In this document: one piece after another, positions 1 through 7,835 of the stretch
How the letters are laid out: each line of letters begins with the position of its first letter
How positions within the stretch are numbered: the first letter of the stretch is position 1
Source: Phaeobacter piscinae
GTDB lineage: Bacteria; Pseudomonadota; Alphaproteobacteria; Rhodobacterales; Rhodobacteraceae
Direction: 5' to 3'
NCBI RefSeq assembly: GCF_002407245.1
Contig: NZ_CP010682.1
Coordinates: 1 to 64,000 of the forward strand
Length of the DNA stretch: 64,000 bases
Position numbers and translations under genes: made by a program
The notes under the pieces: generated by a model
The model's input: only the letters and a program-made list of their open reading frames with translations
Databases searched by the model: none
Told to the model about the DNA's origin: nothing

Positions 1-684
1 CTAGGATAGGATCGTCAGCTGATCCACATCTGCATCGATATCATGACAGGCGGCCAGCAGCCGCTCTTGCAGATGTGCGGTGACATAGTTGCCGTGAAAC
101 CGGCTTGGTGCGCGCAGGATCAGCCGACCCCCTGCCCTGCTCTCCCTGCTGAGTGCTTGTATCCATGCCGAATAGGTGGCCGGGTCTTCCTGATGCAAAA
201 CCGCCTTCGCCAGGCTCCACTCACTGCCATCGCTGATATCTGGCGCGGGTGCCGCTGTTCCTGTCATCAAAGGCACGACGTTTTTCTCAGGCGCGTCGCT
301 GCCACGCATCCGGTGATCAAAATCGGGGCCAACTGCCGCCCAGCACCCGCGAGTGTCCGTCAGGATACACTCCAGATCAAACCCATATTCGGTGACCCGC
401 CCGCGCGCCCCCTGCCGTTTGACCACCAGCCAGCCAAGGGCGCGTAACTTGGCCATCTCCCGCTTCACTGTGCGTTCATCGACGGACCACATCCGGGCAA
501 TCTCGCGTTGCCCGACCGCTAGTTCATTGCGTTGCCAATTATAGCGTGCAGTCATCAGGGTCATGAAACGCAGAACCAGACGCTGGGGCCCCTTCTCCAG
601 CGAGAGGGCATAGGTCCCCAACGCAGTGAGGATATCATATTTTAACGCCGCGGCCTGTCGCCCGACGGGTTTACTGGCAAGCAT
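1..684 (-). CDS. DnaA-like plasmid replication initiator
   Basis: Probable replication initiator of this replicon, 227 aa. Residues about 55-110 form a winged helix-turn-helix (QREIARMWSVDERTVKREMA) of the kind found in plasmid Rep proteins. Residues about 150-227 resemble the N-terminal domain of DnaA (W..AKAVL.....YSAWIQAL, then LILRAPSRFHGNYV). There is no AAA+ ATPase and no DnaA DNA-binding domain IV, so it is not chromosomal DnaA. DnaA-like replicases of this kind are known from Roseobacter-group plasmids. The ATG at 684 has a GAGGG ribosome site upstream. It is divergent from parA across an iteron-bearing region. The gene's stop codon is the first base of the window, so the record was probably linearised at the replicase. 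Confidence 0.75.
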   Translation of the reverse strand: MLASKPVGRQAAALKYDILTALGTYALSLEKGPQRLVLRFMTLMTARYNWQRNELAVGQREIARMWSVDERTVKREMAKLRALGWLVVKRQGARGRVTEYGFDLECILTDTRGCWAAVGPDFDHRMRGSDAPEKNVVPLMTGTAAPAPDISDGSEWSLAKAVLHQEDPATYSAWIQALSRESRAGGRLILRAPSRFHGNYVTAHLQERLLAACHDIDADVDQLTILS

Positions 685-952
685 GGCTGCCCTCTTGTCT
701 CCATCCGTTCTTGGATGGCTGCCTCTGTCGTCTCATGTTTGCCATGAGATCCTGTTGATTGTGATCGGGGCCACGTGGTGCTGCTAGCAGCGATTATCAG
801 TGAAGCCTGACCCGAACTCAACGTTTTTAAGTTGGTGTACCCGATTTGCGTCCAGAGATGCGATTCTGTCAAGAGCGCTGTTGTTTGCCTCTCGATCCCA
901 ATCCCATTTTTGACTCAAAAATTGGTATTCATGGTATTGGGTGACAACTTGG

Positions 953-1019
953 ACGTCCCCTATTAGGGCAAAAATGTCCCCCTATATGCAGCGGTGCTCA
1001 ATATCACGTCCCCCTATAT
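953..1019. repeat. Three iteron-like direct repeats
   Basis: Three copies of a short direct repeat: ACGTCCCCTAT at 953-963, ATGTCCCCCTATAT at 974-987 and ACGTCCCCCTATAT at 1006-1019. The first has four Cs, the others five. Spacing is 21 and 32 bases (about two and three helical turns). Direct repeats beside a plasmid replicase commonly bind the initiator; that role is inferred. Confidence 0.55.
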
Positions 1020-1118
1020 CGGCGAAGGAAACGCCATTTATCGTCCATGCGCGGCACCCACTACCGAATCGCATGCGCCCTGAAAAACAAGGGGTTTGCC
1101 TATCTTTCATCGCAGGCG

Positions 1119-1132
1119 GTCCCCGCGGGGAC
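1119..1132. promoter_or_regulatory. parS-like palindrome 1 (upstream of parA)
   Basis: Perfect 14-bp palindrome GTCCCCGCGGGGAC in the parA upstream region. The same word occurs inside parA, with close variants in parB and downstream of parB, so it is a good candidate for the ParB binding site, or for a ParA/ParB operator. Confidence 0.6.
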
Positions 1133-1255
1133 AGGACGCTCATTCGGACAATAATAGCTTTTGCGTTTTTTGCAAATTCGGCGTAAACCGATTTTCAGGT
1201 AGGAAAAGCGTCCGCTAGATCAAAAAGGGCGCACTACAGAGATCGAGGAGCAGAG

Positions 1256-2560
1256 ATGTTTACCCATCAAGACCTGGCAGACATGCAGGCACAATCGCTG
1301 AAAATGCAGAGTTGGATCCGACAGCAGACCTTCTCTCCCAAGATGGAAAAGACGCTGCGGCGGTTCTCCAGCTGGGAGGTGGCCGAGCTGATCTTTAAGG
1401 TGAACCAGTCCACCTTGCGCGGCCGTCTAGCAGCAGACCCCAGTCTGCCGCAGGGCCATGTCGAGGAAGACGGCCGCCAGCGCTGGTATTCGCTGGAGGA
1501 GATCAATGAGCTGCGCCGCCGCTTGAAGGTGAACCGCAAGTCGTTGATGCCCGAACGTCCCGCCGGAAAGCGGGCGCTGCGGGTGGCGATCTCCAACTTC
1601 AAAGGGGGCGCCGGCAAATCCACCGTAGCGCTGCATTTCGCCCATGCCGCCGCCTTGGACGGGTACCGTGTGCTCTGTGTTGATTTCGATCCGCAGGCCA
1701 CGCTCTCCCATTCCATGGGGCTGAGTGATGTGACGGAGGATTATACTGTCTGGGGCATCATGGCGCGCGATCTGGTGCGTGAGACTGAGCGCATGAACGC
1801 CAGCACCCGTGGTGCGGAGTCCGGGGCTGCCCTGCCCGAACGCCGACTGCCGGAGGCCATCACCGGCATGGGGCTTCAGGATCTGCGGATCAGCGACTTT
1901 GTCAAACCCACCAGCTGGCCCACGATTGATGTGATCCCCAGCTGTGCCAATGCCGCCTTTGTGGAATTTGCCTCTGCCCAGTACCGGCACCTCAATCCTG
2001 AGTGGTCGTTTTTTGCTGCGGTGTCGCGCTACCTCGATCAGCTGCCGTCAGAAGATTATGACATGATGATCTTCGATTGCCCGCCCGCGATTGGCTACCA
2101 GTCAATGAATGCGGTTTTTGCGGCAGACATGCTCTATATCCCGTCGGGTCCTGGTTACTGGGAATATGACTCCACGACCTCCTTCATCGGTCAGCTCTCC
2201 GAGGCGCTGGAGGATCTCTCTGCGTTCAATGGCGTTGTCCCCGCGGGGACGTTCAGCCTGCCGAAGGTGTTTCAGGAGGTGCGCTTCCTGCTGACCCGCT
2301 ATGAATCCGGTAATGATCTGCACCGGGCAATGCGCGACGCATTTGTAAAGGTGTTTGGCGACAGGATGACGGAGCACCCGATCGAGATGACCCGCGCGGT
2401 GGAGCAATCGGGACGCTTCCTGAGCTCAATCTATGAGATCGACTATCGGGATATGACGCGGGAAACCTGGCGGCGCGCGCGCGCCTCGTTTGATCAGGCT
2501 TACATGGAATTCAAGGATAATGCCCTGACCGCATGGGCCCAGTTGGAGGATGAGGCATGA
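1256..2560 (+). CDS. parA: Plasmid partition ATPase ParA (RepA of RepABC type)
   Basis: Partition ATPase of 434 aa, the length of RepABC-type RepA rather than small ParA. An N-terminal helix-turn-helix region (about 38-95, SSWEVAELIFKVNQSTLRGR) should bind the operator. The deviant Walker A box KGGAGKST (K116-T123) and the DFDPQATLS motif follow, then IFDCPPAIGYQS. It is expected to position plasmid copies on the nucleoid with ParB and to autoregulate. The ATG has a GAGGAG ribosome site. It overlaps parB by 4 bases (ATGA). A parS-like palindrome lies within the coding sequence at 2237-2250. Confidence 0.93.
   Translation: MFTHQDLADMQAQSLKMQSWIRQQTFSPKMEKTLRRFSSWEVAELIFKVNQSTLRGRLAADPSLPQGHVEEDGRQRWYSLEEINELRRRLKVNRKSLMPERPAGKRALRVAISNFKGGAGKSTVALHFAHAAALDGYRVLCVDFDPQATLSHSMGLSDVTEDYTVWGIMARDLVRETERMNASTRGAESGAALPERRLPEAITGMGLQDLRISDFVKPTSWPTIDVIPSCANAAFVEFASAQYRHLNPEWSFFAAVSRYLDQLPSEDYDMMIFDCPPAIGYQSMNAVFAADMLYIPSGPGYWEYDSTTSFIGQLSEALEDLSAFNGVVPAGTFSLPKVFQEVRFLLTRYESGNDLHRAMRDAFVKVFGDRMTEHPIEMTRAVEQSGRFLSSIYEIDYRDMTRETWRRARASFDQAYMEFKDNALTAWAQLEDEA
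2237..2250. promoter_or_regulatory. parS-like palindrome 2 (inside parA)
   Basis: Perfect copy of GTCCCCGCGGGGAC embedded in the parA reading frame. A 14-bp perfect match to the upstream site is unlikely by chance, so retention for ParB binding is plausible. Confidence 0.6.
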
Positions 2561-3699
2561 GCAAACGCAGAATGTTCGACATCGATTTTCCGTCGGAGCC
2601 CCCAGTCGCAAAACCAGAGGCCCCCTCCCCTGCCGCATCGGCCCCACAACCAGCAACCGGTGCGCCGGAGACGAAATCCGCCTTCCGCTCAGGCGAGGCC
2701 CGGCGCGGGCCGATGGCTACAGCGATCAGCGAAAACGCCGATGCGTTGCGGACGCGGGCTGAGGTGGAGCAGAATATCCGCGCCGAGAATGACCGGCTGG
2801 CGCATGAGTTTGTGCGGCTCAAGACGCTTGGCCTTGTGGTCGACCGGATCCCACTGGAGCAGATTTCCACCAGCAAGCTGATCCGCGACCGCGCGGTCAA
2901 TCGGGATCCTGATCTGCAAGAGTTGAAAGAGTCTATTCGCGATCTCGGCCTTTCCAATCCGATCCGGGTTGAGGAAGACGGCGATGGGTATCAGCTGGTT
3001 CAGGGGTTTCGCCGCCTGTCAGCCTATCGCGCGCTCTATGAGGAAACCGGGGATGAGCAGTTCAGGTTGATCCCGGCAGGCCTAGTTGCACGGGGAGAGA
3101 CACTGCAAGGTCTCTACCGCCGGATGGTGGATGAAAACCTCGTGCGGCGGGATATCTCTTTTGCCGAGATGGCACAGTTGGCGCTGTCTTATGCGCAGGA
3201 TCCTGAGACCGGTTCAGACTCTGTAGAAGAGTCTGTTGCGCTGCTTTATGCCTCGGCAGGGAGACAGAAGCGGAGCTATATTCGTCACTTCGCTGAGCTG
3301 CTGGAGTTGATTGGAGCAGAGCTGTCTTTTGCCGAAGCCATCCCGCGGGCGCTGGGGCTGGATCTGAAAAAACACCTCGTGGAAACCCCATCCGCCTTGC
3401 CTGCGCTCAAACAGCGCCTGCGCGAGCGGAGCTTCTCAAGTGCCGAGGAAGAACTGTCGCTGCTGCGCCAAGCGTTGAAGACACCGGCCTCCGACGTAAC
3501 GGAAGCCACCACCAGCCAGCGGGCTGGCATGGCCAAAACGACGCTGCGCTGCACTGTCCCTGCGGGGACAGTGCGCTGTCTTGCGCGGGATGGCCGCATC
3601 GAAATGGCGATGGAGCGTGATTTCTCAGCGGTTGATCAGCGCCGCTTAGAGACTGCGATCAGTGCGTTTTTCGACGCTTTGGATGGTGAGAATAGTTAG
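2557..3699 (+). CDS. parB: Plasmid partition protein ParB (RepB of RepABC type)
   Basis: Centromere-binding partition protein, 380 aa. Residues about 105-175 are the ParB/Srx-like domain, with SIRDLGLSNPIRV and QLVQGFRRLSAYRAL, the box that binds nucleotide and spreads along DNA. A helix-turn-helix region follows (about 190-265, DISFAEMAQLALSYA then RQKRSYIRHFAELLEL). The Pro-rich N-terminus would contact ParA. Translationally coupled to parA (overlap ATGA at 2557). A parS-like inverted repeat lies near the 3' end of the gene (3552-3573). A clear terminator follows 45 bases after the stop, closing the two-gene operon. Confidence 0.92.
   Translation: MSKRRMFDIDFPSEPPVAKPEAPSPAASAPQPATGAPETKSAFRSGEARRGPMATAISENADALRTRAEVEQNIRAENDRLAHEFVRLKTLGLVVDRIPLEQISTSKLIRDRAVNRDPDLQELKESIRDLGLSNPIRVEEDGDGYQLVQGFRRLSAYRALYEETGDEQFRLIPAGLVARGETLQGLYRRMVDENLVRRDISFAEMAQLALSYAQDPETGSDSVEESVALLYASAGRQKRSYIRHFAELLELIGAELSFAEAIPRALGLDLKKHLVETPSALPALKQRLRERSFSSAEEELSLLRQALKTPASDVTEATTSQRAGMAKTTLRCTVPAGTVRCLARDGRIEMAMERDFSAVDQRRLETAISAFFDALDGENS
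3552..3573. promoter_or_regulatory. parS-like inverted repeat 3 (inside parB)
   Basis: 22-base inverted repeat with 9-bp arms CACTGTCCC and GGGACAGTG around TGCG. Its core GTCCCTGCGGGGAC differs by one base from the two perfect sites upstream. It lies in the parB coding sequence. Confidence 0.55.
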
Positions 3700-3744
3700 G
3701 CCCACTTATTGGTAGAAGCTGCGCCCAGATAAGCGCGGAACAGA

Positions 3745-3771
3745 GGCTGTCCCAGTGGGGCAGCCTTTTTT
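3745..3771 (+). terminator. Rho-independent terminator of parAB
   Basis: Hairpin with 9-bp stem GGCTGTCCC/GGGGCAGCC (one U-G pair), loop AGT, followed at once by six Ts. It sits 45 bases after the parB stop. Confidence 0.9.
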
Positions 3772-4137
3772 CTTTTCAAGCCGTTAAGATATGAATACAC
3801 ATTAACCTTACCCGTTTCGCTGCCGATACGGGTCAATCATGTTGAGTGTCCCCACGGGGACAGAGAGGTCGCGATACGGGTGCCGCCGGACTATCACCGG
3901 TGGTGCATCGGGGGATGCGCTGTGTCGGGACTACCGGGCTGTCTATTGGGCGGTCCCGCTGCGCTGTGCAATTCGACTAAAAAGCAACCCTCTAAAACTG
4001 TTCTTGAGTTTGCGTTAAACTGTATGAATGGGGCATTAATGCGCGATAATTAAGGCACAATCCTGCCATCGTTCGCCCCGAGAACCAAACCCAAGGCAAC
4101 GCCGCCACACGCGGCACGAAGGTTTGGAGTGATCGAT
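3772..4137. other. Intergenic region with palindrome and direct repeat
   Basis: About 365 bases without a gene. It holds the palindrome-like GTCCCCACGGGGAC (3848-3861), two direct copies of CGATACGGGT (3824-3833 and 3872-3881) placed almost symmetrically around it, and an AT-rich stretch (about 3975-4050) that could carry the promoter of the next gene. No coding potential was recognised. Confidence 0.5.
3848..3861. promoter_or_regulatory. parS-like palindrome 4 (downstream of parB)
   Basis: GTCCCCACGGGGAC: the arms GTCCCC and GGGGAC are intact and one central base differs from the perfect sites at 1119 and 2237. It is flanked on both sides by CGATACGGGT repeats. Confidence 0.55.
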
Positions 4138-5436
4138 ATGGCATCAACCGATAGCGCGCAGGCAGACGTGACCCCAACGGTGGATCTGCGGGTTCCGGGT
4201 CAGGTCCGCGATGACGACGACTGGCTGGTGTCGACCTGGAACGCAGGACAATCACGGGACACCAAGTGGTCGCAGGACAATGTGCAGATCAATGCTGAGG
4301 GCGCGGTTGAGCTGCATCTGACATCTGAGAATGGCGCGGATGAGCGGACCTTCACCGGTGGGGAGATGCAATCCGAGGCCGCCCATGAGACCGGCACCTG
4401 GAGCTGGACAGCGCAGGCGCCGCAGATGCAGGACGGTACGGTTTTTGGCATGTTCCTCTATCAGGAGGACTATCGCAATGACCGTTGGCTGGAGTTCGAT
4501 TTCGAATTTGTCGGCGCTAACACCCGTCAGGCGCAACTGAGCATTCATATGGAAGCAGAGGATGGCAGCCGCGTGCGTCTCGCGGACGCCCCTGCGGGGC
4601 CACTGGTTGTCGACCTTGGGTTTGACGCGGCGGCGGGGCTGCACACCTACGAGATTGAGCTGACAGGTACAGGCGCGATTTTCCGGGTGGATGGCAAGGT
4701 TCTTGCCGATCTGAGCGGTGCCGATATGCCGGGGGGGCTGTGGTATTCCGGCGCGGTCAAGAGCTTTGCGGACCTCTGGGCTGTGTCGGAAAATCAGGCG
4801 GCATGGGCTGGGACTCCAGACCCGGACGCGCCGCCCTTGGTTGCCGTGATTACCGATGTGTCCCTGCCGGGACAGGAACGGGACGGTTCGCCCAACTTCG
4901 CAACCGAGCAGGAGGGGACCGATCAGGCAGAGGATCTGTTTGGCGGCGATGGCGCCGACCTGATCCACGGCGGCGCCGGAGCGGATCAACTGGTCGGCAA
5001 CAGTGGCGCAGATCATCTCTACGGGGATAAAGGCCGTGATATTCTACGCGGCAAAGGGGGCGATGATTTCCTATTTGGGGGGCGCGGCAAGGATCGTTTG
5101 GCCGGTGGCGGTGGAGAGGATGTTCTGGATGGCGGTATCGGTCGCGATCAGCTGCGGGGCGGGGGTGGTGCTGATACTTTTATCTTCAGCCAGGGCGGCC
5201 CTGCCGATCGGGTCAATGATTTCACCCTGTCCCACGGGGACGCTCTGGATCTGACCCGGTTCAACCTTGATGGCGCAGAACAACTGCGCTGGCTGGATGG
5301 GGAACGCGGCCGTGGGACACGCGACCTTTTGCAAGTCGAAGGGGAAGATGGCTGGATCAATGTTGCGGTGATTGATGACAGGGGAGAGGCGCTAACGCTG
5401 GATCTGCTTATCTCGCAGGACGCTATTCTGTTCTGA
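4138..5436 (+). CDS. RTX-type secreted glycoside hydrolase, family 16-like (ExsH/ExoK type)
   Basis: Probable secreted endo-beta-glycanase of 432 aa. The N-terminal half looks like a GH16 jelly roll; LEFDFEF (about residues 120-126) matches the family catalytic signature E-x-D-x-E. The second half (about 255-345) holds glycine-rich calcium-binding repeats of the GGxGxDxLxG type (LFGGDGADLIHGGAGADQLV and similar). There is no Sec signal; the C-terminal RTX region is typical of type I secretion. In Sinorhizobium the comparable ExsH trims succinoglycan to control chain length. The ATG at 4138 is preferred over GTG 4129 because GGAG lies 8 bases upstream. It opens the polysaccharide island. Transporter genes for its secretion are not in the window. 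Confidence 0.78.
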   Translation: MASTDSAQADVTPTVDLRVPGQVRDDDDWLVSTWNAGQSRDTKWSQDNVQINAEGAVELHLTSENGADERTFTGGEMQSEAAHETGTWSWTAQAPQMQDGTVFGMFLYQEDYRNDRWLEFDFEFVGANTRQAQLSIHMEAEDGSRVRLADAPAGPLVVDLGFDAAAGLHTYEIELTGTGAIFRVDGKVLADLSGADMPGGLWYSGAVKSFADLWAVSENQAAWAGTPDPDAPPLVAVITDVSLPGQERDGSPNFATEQEGTDQAEDLFGGDGADLIHGGAGADQLVGNSGADHLYGDKGRDILRGKGGDDFLFGGRGKDRLAGGGGEDVLDGGIGRDQLRGGGGADTFIFSQGGPADRVNDFTLSHGDALDLTRFNLDGAEQLRWLDGERGRGTRDLLQVEGEDGWINVAVIDDRGEALTLDLLISQDAILF

Positions 5437-5470
5437 TCAAGACGTAATGGACAGGTGTGTACATTGTTCT

Positions 5471-6385
5471 TTAGCGTTGCAAGGCATGCCAGCTCTCCCA
5501 GGGCAGGCTGTCACGTTTCAGCAGCGCTGGGAGCTGACGCAGGTCATCTGCGAAATAGGTCCGCAGCGTGGCGATGTCGCTGTCCCGGAGGGGCGGCACC
5601 ACTTCGCGCATATTCTGGCTGTTGGCGCGCAGCAGAGCCGACACCGGGCCGGTGGATTTCAGCCGTGCCAGACCATCCTCAAGCCCCGCCTTGCGCAGTT
5701 GATCCCCCCCCGCACGAAGCGCGCGGCGCAGGGTCGGCAGGCGGGGGCGGTCACTCTCGTTCCGGCGTTCGTGCAACACCGGTGAGACATGGCTGTCGTC
5801 CAGCCCGGCAAAGCGATAGACCTTCTGCGCGGCGGCAACCGGGTCCGCGCTGATCTCCTCTGCCAGCATCACCAAGACACGGTCGCGGCCAAGGGCGGCT
5901 AGCCAGCGGCCTAGATGACGGCTGTAGAGACCCTGTTCCAGATAGGCCGGATTGTTTGCCAGCCCCTCATGAAAGGGGAGGGGAGGGATGTGGCCCTTGA
6001 TCACCTCATGCAGGTGATTGGAATAGGCACGGGCCACCGGGTCACGCAGCAGGCAGACAATCTTGATCTCGGGATCGAAAGCGTTCAGCCGGTCGGGGCA
6101 GCGCGGGTCGTAGAAATAGGAGGGAGAGGCCTCGAACCTGACGGGCTTGTCGGCGCCATGGGTGAAATGGCTGCGATACCATTGATAGCCACGATCAAAA
6201 TAGGCGCTGAAGAAATCCAGTTCCTTCGGGTCAGACACGGCGGCGTCCGGATGGGCGCCAAGGGCGGCATGGATGAAGGTGGAGGCACATTTCTGCGCGC
6301 CAATCCCAACCAAGGTTGGACCGATCCGCGAAACTCCCGCATTTGTCTGGTGGTCGCCCTGTGGCGCTGCGGGTGTGGCGGTCAT
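5471..6385 (-). CDS. PAPS-dependent sulfotransferase
   Basis: Sulfotransferase domain protein, 304 aa, predicted to move sulfate from PAPS to a sugar hydroxyl. The 5'-phosphosulfate loop is visible near the N-terminus (IGAQKCASTFIHAAL) and the 3'-phosphate motif follows (CLLRDPVARAYSNHLHE). Cytoplasmic, no signal peptide. The start at 6385 (MTATPAAP) is chosen because GGAAAG precedes it; longer versions would overlap the divergent glycosyltransferase gene and add a sequence without domain character. Its place between a glycanase and glycosyltransferases suggests it sulfates the polysaccharide or its precursor. Confidence 0.82.
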   Translation of the reverse strand: MTATPAAPQGDHQTNAGVSRIGPTLVGIGAQKCASTFIHAALGAHPDAAVSDPKELDFFSAYFDRGYQWYRSHFTHGADKPVRFEASPSYFYDPRCPDRLNAFDPEIKIVCLLRDPVARAYSNHLHEVIKGHIPPLPFHEGLANNPAYLEQGLYSRHLGRWLAALGRDRVLVMLAEEISADPVAAAQKVYRFAGLDDSHVSPVLHERRNESDRPRLPTLRRALRAGGDQLRKAGLEDGLARLKSTGPVSALLRANSQNMREVVPPLRDSDIATLRTYFADDLRQLPALLKRDSLPWESWHALQR

Positions 6386-6557
6386 GGCGGGTCTTTCCGA
6401 AGGGGCGGCAGTTGCGCTTTGGCGTCTCTTGGCCGTCAGTCTTAGCAGTTTGAGGACACCGTGCCACGGGAAATGCCCGCCGAACCATGATCCGGGCAGG
6501 TCTGCCTTCGGATCTGGTCTCGTTGCGGCGCGGCGTGTTAGACATGTTCGGGGCAGA

Positions 6558-7835
6558 ATGGGCAGGCTAATGCAGGAACCGGCGGGGCAGGGGCGGTTGA
6601 TTTCGATCATCATGGCCAATCATCAGGGCGCGCGCTACCTGCGCGCTGCGCTGGCGTCTGTGCTGGCGCAAACGCACGATGACTGGGAGTTGATCGTGGC
6701 GGATGATGGCTCCAGCGATGGATCGGTTGAAATCCTGCAAGACGCCGCTGCGCAGGACGCCCGCGTGCGGGTGCTGCTGTGGGAGACCTCAAGCGGCCCG
6801 GCCGCTGCGCGTAATCGGGCACTGGCTGCTGCGCGCGGGGCATGGGTGGCCATCTGCGATTCCGACGACATCATGCACCCGGACCGGCTGCGGCGCCTTC
6901 TGTTGGCGGCTGAGAGGCTGGGCGCCGATGCGGTGGCCGATGATATGATCCATTTTGCAACCGAGCCGATGGCGGCGCCGCGCAGCGTTTTCGGACCGGA
7001 GCCGCAGGACCTGCCGCGCCAGATCAGCCCGGCGGATATGCTGCGGGTGCCCGAGCCGGGGGAGGCTGGCGCGCAGCTGGGCTATATCAAGCCGTTGATC
7101 CGACGCGAGACGCTGGGGACGCTGCGCTATGATGAAACGCTGACGATTGGTGAGGATCAGGATCTCTATCTGCGGCTGTTGCTGCAGGGGCGACGTCTGT
7201 GGTTGCTGCCAGAGGCGCTATATCTCTATCGGCGGCATCCGCAGTCCTTGTCTCATCGCTCCAGTCGGGCTCATGTTGAGGCGTCGCTTGCGGCGTTGGA
7301 GGGTTTGAGTGATCGATTGCAGTTCGATCAACACACTGAAATAACAAGTATTTTAAACCACCGGCGGCGGGCTTTACAGCGGCGGTTGTCCTTTGAAACG
7401 CTGGCAGAGGACCTGAGGCAACGTCGGTTGGCATCTGCTGCGGCACAGTTGTTGCGGGATCCGTCTTTGGTCTCGCAATTGGCGCGGGTGGCCTTGGCCA
7501 AGGCACGCGGTCGCAAGTCCGGCCGAAAGGTTGAGGGGGCATCTGACGCATCAGCGGAGGTGGTGCATCTGATCGGACCTGATGGGGCTGACACTACGCT
7601 GATGGGGGAGGGTGCGGGCACGCGGATCGCGGTCCCGATGCCGGAGGAACATGGCAGCCACAGCGTGCTTTGGGCTGATTTGTGCCATCGCGCATCACGG
7701 GGCGCGTTGACACTGACCTATGGCGACGCTGCGGGAGTGTCGGCGGCCTGGCGGGTTCCCGCGGCGGTGCATATCCGGGCGCGCTGTCCTGTGGTGTCTG
7801 ATCTCCCGCCACCCAAGGGTCAGTGTGATGGCTGA
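6558..7835 (+). CDS. Family 2 glycosyltransferase
   Basis: GT-A fold glycosyltransferase of 425 aa. Near the N-terminus it shows the NDP-sugar binding pattern ISIIMANHQGARYLRAAL and ELIVADDGSSDGS, then the metal-binding CDSDD (the DXD equivalent). IGEDQDLYLRLLL is the acceptor-site ED motif. The C-terminal 150 residues are not assigned. The ATG at 6558 is preceded by GGGG; an in-frame ATG at 6570 is also possible. Its last 8 bases overlap the next gene, a close paralogue, so the pair probably arose by tandem duplication. Likely adds a sugar to the lipid-linked repeat unit. Confidence 0.85.
   Translation: MGRLMQEPAGQGRLISIIMANHQGARYLRAALASVLAQTHDDWELIVADDGSSDGSVEILQDAAAQDARVRVLLWETSSGPAAARNRALAAARGAWVAICDSDDIMHPDRLRRLLLAAERLGADAVADDMIHFATEPMAAPRSVFGPEPQDLPRQISPADMLRVPEPGEAGAQLGYIKPLIRRETLGTLRYDETLTIGEDQDLYLRLLLQGRRLWLLPEALYLYRRHPQSLSHRSSRAHVEASLAALEGLSDRLQFDQHTEITSILNHRRRALQRRLSFETLAEDLRQRRLASAAAQLLRDPSLVSQLARVALAKARGRKSGRKVEGASDASAEVVHLIGPDGADTTLMGEGAGTRIAVPMPEEHGSHSVLWADLCHRASRGALTLTYGDAAGVSAAWRVPAAVHIRARCPVVSDLPPPKGQCDG

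Larger units (their letters stand above)
685..1255. other. Probable origin region between replicase and parA
   Basis: A 570-base intergenic region between divergent replicase and parA. It is AT-richer than its surroundings, holds three GTCCCC(C)TAT repeats (953-1019) and one perfect 14-bp palindrome (1119-1132). The arrangement is what one expects for an iteron-controlled origin. The open reading frames here have no recognisable content. Origin function is inferred from position and repeats only. Confidence 0.55.

Noticed and set aside
1..684. Chromosomal dnaA
   Set aside because: Only DnaA domain I is present; the AAA+ and DNA-binding domains are missing and a plasmid parAB pair is adjacent.
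941..1186. 81-codon open frame in the origin region
   Set aside because: It covers the repeats and palindrome, has no ribosome site or domain, and is best explained as chance.
5229..5241. GTCCCACGGGGAC inside the RTX gene, resembling the parS-like palindromes
   Set aside because: One base shorter than the others and lies outside the partition locus; may well be chance in a GC-rich coding sequence.
6273..6557. Upstream extension of the first glycosyltransferase frame
   Set aside because: It overlaps the divergent sulfotransferase gene and shows no domain; the family motif starts just after the chosen ATG at 6558.
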